From Chthoniobacter flavus (GTDB taxonomy: Bacteria > Verrucomicrobiota > Verrucomicrobiia > Chthoniobacterales > JACTMZ01): a DNA stretch of 64,000 bases. The notes beneath the pieces were generated by a model, which was not told the DNA's origin, did no database searches, and saw only the letters and a program-made list of their open reading frames with translations. Shown here piece after piece: positions 9,916-17,690 of this stretch. The stretch spans positions 147,670-211,669 of the forward strand of contig CAMDUL010000001.1 in the NCBI GenBank assembly GCA_945878135.1, given 5' to 3'. The position numbers and the translations under genes were made by a program. Each line of letters starts with the position of its first letter. Position 1 is the first letter of the stretch.

Positions 9916-11016
9916 TCAACGTTCGACGCGCGCCCCGCCGCCGCCCGCGAGCTTCTTCACTTCGGCCAGTGACACCATCGAGGTGTCGCCGGGTGTGGTC
10001 ATGGCCAGCGCACCGTGCGCCGCTCCGTAATCGACCGCGGTCTGCGGATCGGCCCCGGAGAGAAAACCATAGATCAAACCGGAGGCGAAACTGTCCCCGC
10101 CGCCCACGCGGTCCATGATCTCGAGAGCCGGACGGTGTTTCGCTTCGTAAAATTTGCCGCCCGCCCAGCAAATTGCGCCCCAGTCGTTGACCGTGGCACT
10201 GCGCACCGCGCGCAGCGTCGTGGCCACCGCTGTGAAATTCGGATACTCCGCGACGGCCCGCGTGATCATTTTCTTGAAGCTATCGACCTCGAGGTTCGTC
10301 AGATTGTCGTCGGCACCTTCGACCTCGAGTCCGAGGCACGCGGTGAAATCCTCCTCGTTGCCGATCATCACATCGACATGGCGGGCGACGCGGCGGTTGA
10401 CCTCGCGGGCTTTGTCCTGTCCGCCGATCGATTTCCAGAGCGATGGACGGTAATTGAGATCGTACGACACCACCACGCCGTGCTCGCGCGCTTTGGCCGT
10501 TGCCTCGACCACCAGTTCGGCGGTGGTCTCGCTCAAGGCCGCGAAGATCCCGCCGGTGTGGAACCAGCGCGTGCCGAGACGGCCGAAAATCTCGTCCCAG
10601 TCGAAATCGCCGGGCTTGAGTTGCGACGCGGCGGCGAGTCCGCGGTCGGACACGCCGACCGCCCCGCGCACGCCGAAACCGCGCTCGGTGAAATTCAGCC
10701 CGTTGCGCACCGTGCGGCCGATGCCGTCATAGGGCACCCACTTGACCAGTGACAAGTCGACCCCGCCCTGCAGGATGAAATCCTCGAGCAAACGCCCGAT
10801 GTCATTGTCGGCGAAGGCGGAGACGAGAGCGGTGCGCTGGCCGAAGCAGCGACGCAATCCGCGCGCCACATTGTATTCCCCCCCACCCTCCCACGCGCGG
10901 AACTGCCGGGCCGTGCGGATGCGGCCCTCGCCCGGATCGAGACGGAGCATGACCTCGCCGAGGGAGATCTCGTCGAAGCGGACCCCGGCAGCCGGACGCA
11001 GATCGAACAAACTCAC
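9916..11016 (-). CDS. PfkB-family sugar kinase, probable 2-keto-3-deoxygluconate kinase
   Basis: GGGEYNVARGLRR, DLNYRPSLWK and DRVGGGDSFASGLIYG (PfkB signature); adjacent to eda. Confidence 0.88.
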   Translation of the reverse strand: MSLFDLRPAAGVRFDEISLGEVMLRLDPGEGRIRTARQFRAWEGGGEYNVARGLRRCFGQRTALVSAFADNDIGRLLEDFILQGGVDLSLVKWVPYDGIGRTVRNGLNFTERGFGVRGAVGVSDRGLAAASQLKPGDFDWDEIFGRLGTRWFHTGGIFAALSETTAELVVEATAKAREHGVVVSYDLNYRPSLWKSIGGQDKAREVNRRVARHVDVMIGNEEDFTACLGLEVEGADDNLTNLEVDSFKKMITRAVAEYPNFTAVATTLRAVRSATVNDWGAICWAGGKFYEAKHRPALEIMDRVGGGDSFASGLIYGFLSGADPQTAVDYGAAHGALAMTTPGDTSMVSLAEVKKLAGGGGARVER

Positions 11017-11028
11017 GTCGGGAGGTTC

Positions 11029-12177
11029 CTACTTCAGCGCGGGAACATCAAGCCAGCGGCGCTCGGACCAGGATTGCAAACCGAGTTCGGCCAACTGCAC
11101 GCCCTTGGCCCCCTCGCGCAGCGACCACGGGAACGGCTCGTCTTTGACCACGTGGCGCAGGAAAAGCTCCCACTCCACTTTGAAAGCATTGTCGAAAACA
11201 TCGTTGGTCGGTTGGGTGATCCAGCCGTCCTTGTAGTCGACGGGGCTGTCCATGTCCGGATTCCACACGCAGCGCGGCGTGGCCGAAGCGTGCTGCACCG
11301 TGCAATTGCGCAGGCCGGCCACTGCCGAACCTTCCGTCCCGTCGACCTGCAGCGTGAGCAGGTCGTCGCGCTTCACGCGCACACTCCAAGACGAATTGAA
11401 GTGGCAGATGACACCGTTGGTCAATTCGAACGTGGCATAAGCCGAATCGTCCGCCGTGCACTGGTAGGGCTTGCCTCTCTCGTCCCAACGCCGCGGGATG
11501 TGCGTGGCCCCGAGACAGCTGAGCGACTTGATCTCCCCGAAGAGATTCTGGATGACGTATTGCCAGTGGCACAGCATGTCGACGATGATGCCGCCGTCGT
11601 CTTCCTTGCGGTAGTTCCACGACGGACGCTGCAACTTCTCGTGCTCGCCGGTAAAAACCCAGTAGCCGAACTCTCCGCGCACGGAGAGGATCCGGCCGAA
11701 GAAGCCGGTGTCGACGAGGTATTTCAGCTTGAGCAGCCCCGGGAGCCAGAGCTTGTCCTGCACCACGCCGTTTTTGAGCCCGGCCTCCTCGACCTCCCGC
11801 GCCAAGGCGAGGGCTTCCGCCGAGGTGGTGGCGGTCGGCTTCTCGCAATAAATGTGCTTCCCGGCGGCGATCGCCTTGCGCACGCCGACCGGACGCTGAC
11901 CGGTCAGCGTGGCGTCGAAATAAATGATGTTGTGCTTGTCCTTGAGCGCCGCATCGAGATCCGTCGTGTAGCGCTTGACGCCCGTGCGCGCGGCCAACGC
12001 GGCGAGCTTGGCTTCGCTCCGCCCGACCAGGATCGGATCGGGCATGATGACTTCGTCGTCGCTGATTTTCACGCCGCCCTGGTCGATGATGGCCTTGATC
12101 GAACGGATCAGGTGCTGGTTGGTCCCCATGCGCCCGGTCACGCCGTTCATGATGATTCCCACGCTGTGTGTTTTCAT
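11029..12177 (-). CDS. Gfo/Idh/MocA-family oxidoreductase
   Basis: Rossmann N-terminus (SVGIIMNGVTGRMGTNQHLIRSI), GKHIYCEKPTATTSAEALALA (EKP motif). Confidence 0.88.
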   Translation of the reverse strand: MKTHSVGIIMNGVTGRMGTNQHLIRSIKAIIDQGGVKISDDEVIMPDPILVGRSEAKLAALAARTGVKRYTTDLDAALKDKHNIIYFDATLTGQRPVGVRKAIAAGKHIYCEKPTATTSAEALALAREVEEAGLKNGVVQDKLWLPGLLKLKYLVDTGFFGRILSVRGEFGYWVFTGEHEKLQRPSWNYRKEDDGGIIVDMLCHWQYVIQNLFGEIKSLSCLGATHIPRRWDERGKPYQCTADDSAYATFELTNGVICHFNSSWSVRVKRDDLLTLQVDGTEGSAVAGLRNCTVQHASATPRCVWNPDMDSPVDYKDGWITQPTNDVFDNAFKVEWELFLRHVVKDEPFPWSLREGAKGVQLAELGLQSWSERRWLDVPALK

Positions 12178-12245
12178 AAGTTTTAATTTTGTAGGTCTTA
12201 AGCGAAGAGCTGGAGCGAAGTTTGCATTTCTTAAAACTTACAAAC

Positions 12246-12704
12246 TTAATTCTTTAAACTTTCCGGCTTAACCGTGCATTGCGGCTGCGCCCCCTCGGGC
12301 AGCGCTGGCACGTCAACACCGGCGACCGGCAAAGTCCCGGCCAGCTCCTGCTTCCAGTGCGCCACGTCGCCGGCCGGACCGTAGACATAGATCATGCGCA
12401 TCGGGGTGGAGCCGGTGTTGGTCAGTTGATGGAAAATACCCGACGGAATGTAAGCGGCTTGACCGGCTTTGATCGCGCGACGCTCTTCGCCGAGGCACAT
12501 CTCCCCCTCGCCTTCGACGATGAAATAAATCTCCTCCTGATCCTGGTTATGCCAAGGGACCTGCCCGCCGTTCGGCTCGAGCGTGACATGGCCCATGGCG
12601 AAGTTGGTCGCCTGGATCGGGGACATCCCCCCGACGAGGTTCTGCGTGCGGCGCCGCGCGGGATACGTGCGGCCTTCGATCTTGGCGAGGTCGGCGATGA
12701 TCAT
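12246..12704 (-). CDS. Cupin-domain protein
   Basis: VPWHNQDQEEIYFIVEGEGEMCLG...AAYIPSGIFHQLTNTG: two conserved cupin motifs. Confidence 0.85.
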   Translation of the reverse strand: MIIADLAKIEGRTYPARRRTQNLVGGMSPIQATNFAMGHVTLEPNGGQVPWHNQDQEEIYFIVEGEGEMCLGEERRAIKAGQAAYIPSGIFHQLTNTGSTPMRMIYVYGPAGDVAHWKQELAGTLPVAGVDVPALPEGAQPQCTVKPESLKN

Positions 12705-14077
12705 GAATAGAAGGTCAGATAAGGTCCGCTGCCGGAAAGACGCAGGAGATACAGGGCCAGTTCACGCGCGTGGTAATCGCCCCACATCGCCGCCTCGCCG
12801 CACGGCACCTTGCGTCCGGATGGAATGTGATCCCATCCGTTCGGACGGTGGTAAACCGTGTGCAAGAGCAATCCCTCGTGGTGGGGATCGCTGCTCAGGT
12901 AAGGCTCGGCGAAAAGTGTCCTGGCTGTGGTGAGACCCGCCGCCGTGTATTTACGACCGGATTCCGCATCGCCGTGGGTTTCCAGCCAACGCCCGAGACG
13001 CAAGAGACCCTGCGCGGAAATGGCCGCGGCGGAACTGTCAACCGGTTCGTACTCGTTGAACGGCTCGGCCGGACGATCGAGGTAATTCCCCATCCCGGCC
13101 AAGCCCGGCGCACCCGTGTCCCAGTAAGGAATACCGTCGGTCGGCGTGTGTTCCAGGTAGAAATCGGCCGCCGCTTTGGCCGTCTCGAGGAAACGCGCCA
13201 GGACGGCGTCTTTGCCGCCGTAAAGTGCGAATTCCTCCGCCGGCAGAGTCTCGAGAAATTCGAGTTGCTCGGGGTAGCCGCACAGCACCCACGCATGCCC
13301 GCGCGTCCACGTGGTGAAAGGCGAGTAGCCCTGCTGCGAACTCGGACACCGATAGTTGCCGTCATTGGTGTTGAACACCGACTCATGCACCACACGCCCC
13401 CGGACGTCGTAGATGTCGCGCTCTTTGCCGAAATACACATTGTAGCGCGAAGTAGTGTCCGCGTGCTGGATGATGCGTCCGAGCAACGACACGGCCTTGT
13501 CATTCTCCCCCATCAACCGGTGACCGAGCAAATGCGCCACGGCCAAAGCGCGCATGGTGCGGATCGTATCGGAAAACAGGGAATGCGGTCCGTTGAAGGA
13601 ATAAACATACCCGAGTTCCGGCGTGAGCTGCGTCCAGCGCGCCGCCTGCACCGCGCCGCTGGCCTTGAGCGCGAGATCGTAGAAATGACCCTCCCAGGCA
13701 TCCGCCGGCAAGCGCCCCTCGCGGAGCAGACGCCTCAGGTTGCCGTAGGTGCTCACATTGTTGAACCCGTGGTCGTGCACGCCGATGTGCGTGACGTGCG
13801 GGGCCATCAACTTGAGCGTCCCCTCCCGCCCGATGCGCAGCATCTCCTCGTCGCCGGTGGCGTCGAACTGCAGAATGGCCGCGCCGAACTGGAAACCCTG
13901 CGTCCACTCCGTCCAACCGCGCGAGGTATAGCGCCCGTCGATCGTGAAAACCGGGGTGCCGTCCGCGTCTTTCCACCGCTCCTGTAGCGCGCGGATCTTC
14001 GGGGCGGACGCGGCGAAGACATCGCGGGCAGGTTTTTCCAGGCTCTGCGCCGTGAGGGTCGGGTCGATCTTGATCAT
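12701..14077 (-). CDS. GH88-like unsaturated glucuronyl hydrolase
   Basis: RYTSRGWTEWTQGFQFGAAILQF, HDHGFNNVSTYGNLRRL, PYWDTGAPG and RPNGWDHIPSGRKVPCGEAAMWGDYHARELALYLLRL. Confidence 0.85.
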   Translation of the reverse strand: MIKIDPTLTAQSLEKPARDVFAASAPKIRALQERWKDADGTPVFTIDGRYTSRGWTEWTQGFQFGAAILQFDATGDEEMLRIGREGTLKLMAPHVTHIGVHDHGFNNVSTYGNLRRLLREGRLPADAWEGHFYDLALKASGAVQAARWTQLTPELGYVYSFNGPHSLFSDTIRTMRALAVAHLLGHRLMGENDKAVSLLGRIIQHADTTSRYNVYFGKERDIYDVRGRVVHESVFNTNDGNYRCPSSQQGYSPFTTWTRGHAWVLCGYPEQLEFLETLPAEEFALYGGKDAVLARFLETAKAAADFYLEHTPTDGIPYWDTGAPGLAGMGNYLDRPAEPFNEYEPVDSSAAAISAQGLLRLGRWLETHGDAESGRKYTAAGLTTARTLFAEPYLSSDPHHEGLLLHTVYHRPNGWDHIPSGRKVPCGEAAMWGDYHARELALYLLRLSGSGPYLTFYS

Positions 14078-14092
14078 AGAAAACTTCCGGTA

Positions 14093-14881
14093 TCAGAGGC
14101 GCCGCAGTTGGAATCCGCCATCCACGTCGATCACGCTCCCCGTGCTGAAGGGGAAGTCGCCGCGGCACAGCGCGGCCACGGACAATCCGACATCCTCCGG
14201 CGTGCCCCAGCGCTGCTGCGGGACCAGGCCCTCGGCGATCAGCTTGTCGTATTTGCCGGTCACCCCCGCGGTCATGTCGGTCTTCATGATCCCCGGGCGC
14301 ACCTCGTAGACTTGCACGCCTTCGGAGGCGAGGCGGACGGACCACAATTGCGCAGCCATGGCGAGGCCGGCCTTGGCGATGCAGTATTCGCCGCGGTTCA
14401 CCGAGGCGGTGTGGACGGAAATCGAGGTGACGAAAACAAGTTTGTATCCCCCGGGGAGCAGCGACTGGCCGGGATGGGCCAGCCACCACCGGGCCGCGAG
14501 CTGGCTGAGGAAATACGGGCCGCGCAAGTTGACCGCGATGACCTCGTCGAAATTTTCTTCATCCGCCTCCGTGATATCGGCCCGCACCTTCGGAGCGATG
14601 CCCGCATTGTTGACCAGTCCGTCGAGACGGCCGAACTCGCCGAGCACCGCGTCGATCATGGCCCGACGCTCGGTCGCCGATGACAATTGGGCGGACACGG
14701 GAAAGAATCTCTGGTCCGCCTCCCGCGCGGCCCCGCGGCAAAGCTCAACCGCTTCATCGGCCGCCGCGCGGTTGCTCGCGTAGTGGACCGCGACATCGTA
14801 ACCCTCCTTGGCCAGGGAGATCGCGACCCCGCGGCCGAGGCCGCGGCTCGCGCCGGTGACGAGGATAACAGGTCGTGGCAT
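14093..14881 (-). CDS. Short-chain dehydrogenase/reductase (KduD/FabG-like)
   Basis: VTGASRGLGRGVA, NNAGIAPK, YCIAKAGLAMAAQ and VIDVDGGF. Confidence 0.88.
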   Translation of the reverse strand: MPRPVILVTGASRGLGRGVAISLAKEGYDVAVHYASNRAAADEAVELCRGAAREADQRFFPVSAQLSSATERRAMIDAVLGEFGRLDGLVNNAGIAPKVRADITEADEENFDEVIAVNLRGPYFLSQLAARWWLAHPGQSLLPGGYKLVFVTSISVHTASVNRGEYCIAKAGLAMAAQLWSVRLASEGVQVYEVRPGIMKTDMTAGVTGKYDKLIAEGLVPQQRWGTPEDVGLSVAALCRGDFPFSTGSVIDVDGGFQLRRL

Positions 14882-14922
14882 AATCAGACCCTGCGCCGAA
14901 AACTCGACCGGAGCCATGGGCG

Positions 14923-14964
14923 AAAACGCTTTATTCCGCACAAAAACGACTTTATTTATTGTGC
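14923..14964. promoter_or_regulatory. Candidate AraC-regulator operator region between divergent SDR and araC-like genes
   Basis: Direct repeats AAAACGCTTTATT (14923-14935) and AAAACGACTTTATT (within 14942-14956) about two helical turns apart, plus GCACAA...TTGTGC inverted repeat (14938-14943/14959-14964). Confidence 0.5.
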
Positions 14965-14966
14965 TG

Positions 14967-15782
14967 ATGCCGAAAGCTCTGTCCGCCCCCGTGGCGCCCA
15001 TTGTCCTGCGCCGCCTCCGGTTGCGCTGCGGGGACTGGTCGGTGCGCGCCCTGCGGGTCAACCGCCATCTGCAACCTTTCGAGCGTTACGCGCCGCACCG
15101 GCACCCGCACGGCCAACTGCTGCTCTACCTGCGCGGCCGCGGCGAGCAGCGCGTCGGACGGCAACGCTACCCCGCCGGGCCCGGCACGGTCTTTTTCATC
15201 CCGCCCGGACGGATCCATGAATTCCGCGAGCAGGCACCGCGCCGCGCCATCTGCCTGGTGGCCGACCTCGGCGGCGCCGCGCCGAAGCGCAGCGGCTTCC
15301 GCCGCGGACACCTCTCCGCCGAGTCCCTCGCCTCCGTGCGGCAGCAGGTCGCGGCCTTGTCTGCGGAGAACGGCCGCCATCTCGACCTGACCGCCGGCGG
15401 GGCCGCCCTGCTTATCCTCGACGCCTGCCGCCGCGCTTGCGCCGGCGAATCATCCGGCCCGCGAGCCGGTTCGGCCATCCTCGGCCGGCTGCAACGGGCA
15501 TGGCGGAGCAGTGAGGACGGACATTGGCCGCGACCGGGTGAGCTGGCGCGGCGCACCGGTCTGCAAAAGGACTATCTCAACCGCCTGGTGCGGCGCGCCT
15601 GCGGCTTGACCCTCGGGCAATGGCGCGACCGCGAACTGCTCCGCGTCGCGGAAAATGAACTCAAACGCGGCGTTCGCGTCGGTGCGGTTTCCGCGTCCCT
15701 CGGCTTCAGCGACCCGAGCTACTTCGCCCGCTGGTTCCGCAAACAGACCGGCCTGCCGCCCTCGCACTGGTCTCCCTCCTGA
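14967..15782 (+). CDS. AraC-family transcriptional regulator with N-terminal cupin-like domain
   Basis: N-terminal HRHPHGQLLLYLRG, C-terminal double HTH LARRTGLQKDYLNRLVRRACGLTLGQW...VGAVSASLGFSDPSYFARWFRKQTGLPPSHW. Confidence 0.92.
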   Translation: MPKALSAPVAPIVLRRLRLRCGDWSVRALRVNRHLQPFERYAPHRHPHGQLLLYLRGRGEQRVGRQRYPAGPGTVFFIPPGRIHEFREQAPRRAICLVADLGGAAPKRSGFRRGHLSAESLASVRQQVAALSAENGRHLDLTAGGAALLILDACRRACAGESSGPRAGSAILGRLQRAWRSSEDGHWPRPGELARRTGLQKDYLNRLVRRACGLTLGQWRDRELLRVAENELKRGVRVGAVSASLGFSDPSYFARWFRKQTGLPPSHWSPS

Positions 15783-15790
15783 TATCCCCG

Positions 15791-16540
15791 ATGCCGGATG
15801 TTTCTTCCCCGTGGGTCTGGGCGCTGGCCCTGACCGCCGCCTTCTGCGTTGGCCTGTCCAAGACCGGATTCGGCGGGCTCGGCATCGTCGCCGTCTCCCT
15901 CTTCGCCCAACTGTATCCGGCCAAGGAATCAACCGGCGCACTGCTCCCGCTGCTGATCTTCGCGGACCTTATCGCCGTGTGGTTCTACCGAAGCCATGCC
16001 AACTGGCCGGACCTGGCCAAGCTCCTGCCCGCCACCCTCGCCGGCATCGTCTGCGGGTGGTGGCTCATGCCGCGGATCCCGGACCACGCTTTCATCGTGC
16101 TGCTCGGATGGGTCATTCTCGGACTGACGGTCCTGGCCACCGCGCAACGCCTCCGGCCCTCAATGATGAGCCGCATCGACCATCACCCTTGGCTCGGTCT
16201 CGTCGCCGGTTGGGCCACGGGCGTGACCACCATGCTGGCCAACGCGGCCGGGGCCATTGCCGCGTTCTATTTCCTCGCCCGGCGGATGGACAAAATGACT
16301 TTCGTGGGCACCGCGGCCTGGTTTTTCCTCATCATCAACGTGGCCAAAATCCCTTTCAGCGTGCACCTCGGCCTGCTCACAGCCTCCTCGCTCCGCTTCG
16401 ACGCCCTGCTCCTCCCGGTTGTACTCGCCGGCGCCGTGGCGGGTCGCCTTATCCTGCGCCGCGTTCCGCAACGCGTCTTCGAATGGGTCACCATCGCCCT
16501 GGCCGGTGCGGCGGCGCTGCGGCTCGTTCTCGCCTCTTGA
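15791..16540 (+). CDS. TSUP/TauE-SafE family membrane permease
   Basis: GLSKTGFGGLGIVAVSLFAQLYPAKESTG and GWATGVTTMLANAAGAIAAFYFLARRMDKMTFVGT. Confidence 0.9.
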   Translation: MPDVSSPWVWALALTAAFCVGLSKTGFGGLGIVAVSLFAQLYPAKESTGALLPLLIFADLIAVWFYRSHANWPDLAKLLPATLAGIVCGWWLMPRIPDHAFIVLLGWVILGLTVLATAQRLRPSMMSRIDHHPWLGLVAGWATGVTTMLANAAGAIAAFYFLARRMDKMTFVGTAAWFFLIINVAKIPFSVHLGLLTASSLRFDALLLPVVLAGAVAGRLILRRVPQRVFEWVTIALAGAAALRLVLAS

Positions 16541-16604
16541 CGGGAAAAAGCGGGACGGGGAATTAGACGTGGCGTCACTCTCCCCGACCGGCTACCACAA
16601 ATCC

Positions 16605-17663
16605 GTGCCCCGGCCCCGCCTCATCGCCATCGCCCTGCTTCTGCTCGTCTCCGCCGCAACGGCGTCGACCGCGCCCCCGATGACGGAACTCCTCACGCCG
16701 CCCCCCTCCGACGGACCCTTTGTCGTCCAGACCGGCTTCCAGTTGCTCGACATCAACACGATCGACGACCAGAGCGAGACCTTCTCGTTCACCGGCATCT
16801 TGTCCGTGCAATGGAAAGACGAGCGCCAAGCATTCGACCCGGCGGCCGAGGGTGTTCCGGAAAAATTTTACCAGGGCAATTTCCAATTCAACGAGATCGC
16901 GACCTCTTGGTATCCGGAAATCTCCCTGCTCAACACCTCCGGCCCGTTCGAGAAAGGCGAGCCGCTCCTCCGCATCCGGCCCGACGGCACCAGCATTCTG
17001 GTCACGCCGGTCAGCGCCACAGCGAAGTCCGGACTGCACCTCCGCCGCTATCCCTTCGACCGCCAGACTCTCCGGGCTGTCTTTGCCATGCCGGGCTACA
17101 CGGATTCCGAGGTAGTCATGCAAACCCTGCCGCTGCCGTCTCTCGCTCCCTCGGAAATCCGCGTCCCGCAGTGGGTGCTGACCCGGACGCACGCCCTGAC
17201 CGAGACCGTGCTTCCGACCGCTCCCGGCCTGCCGGGACGCACCTCGGTCTTCGTTTTCGAAACAGAGGTCAAACGGCAGGGCGCTTTTGTCATGCGTTTG
17301 GTCATCGGTCCCCTCCTCCTCGTCGTCATCCTGTCCTGGTCGGTCTTCTGGATGGATCGCGCCTCGGTCGGCGACCGGATGAGCGTGTCCTTCGTCGGCT
17401 TGCTTACCGCCGTCGCCTACCAGATCGTCCTCGGCGACATCCTCCCGCACATTTCCTACCTCACCGCGGTCAACGTCTTCGTCAATATCAGCTTCATGAC
17501 GATGTGCGCCAGTATCGTGGTGAATCTGTTCGTCGGCGAATTCAACCGCGAGGGCCGGGCCGCCGAGGCCGATGCGCTGGATAACCGGTGCAAGAGAATC
17601 TTCCCCATCGTCTATTTTTCGCTCATCGTGGTGACCATCCTGATTTTCACCCTCAAATTCTGA
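16605..17663 (+). CDS. Prokaryotic pentameric ligand-gated ion channel (Cys-loop receptor superfamily) homologue
   Basis: GTG start plus signal peptide; beta-rich extracellular domain with pro-loop motif YPFDRQTL; four C-terminal TM helices; M2/M2-M3 region GDRMSVSFVGLLTAVAYQIVLGDILPHISYLT. Confidence 0.88.
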   Translation: MPRPRLIAIALLLLVSAATASTAPPMTELLTPPPSDGPFVVQTGFQLLDINTIDDQSETFSFTGILSVQWKDERQAFDPAAEGVPEKFYQGNFQFNEIATSWYPEISLLNTSGPFEKGEPLLRIRPDGTSILVTPVSATAKSGLHLRRYPFDRQTLRAVFAMPGYTDSEVVMQTLPLPSLAPSEIRVPQWVLTRTHALTETVLPTAPGLPGRTSVFVFETEVKRQGAFVMRLVIGPLLLVVILSWSVFWMDRASVGDRMSVSFVGLLTAVAYQIVLGDILPHISYLTAVNVFVNISFMTMCASIVVNLFVGEFNREGRAAEADALDNRCKRIFPIVYFSLIVVTILIFTLKF

Positions 17664-17690
17664 GCTCCCCGGCCTGCCGCCCCGGGGAGG

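Noticed and set aside
9242-10171. N-terminal extension of ORF 8465..10171
   Set aside because: Overlaps KDPG aldolase and kinase in another frame; the true start is the ATG at 9241
16605-17663. Alternative reading of the channel gene as a mechanosensitive or generic membrane protein
   Set aside because: The combined pro-loop YPFD, large beta domain, 4-TM bundle and LPxxxYLT element after M2 fit the Cys-loop superfamily far better
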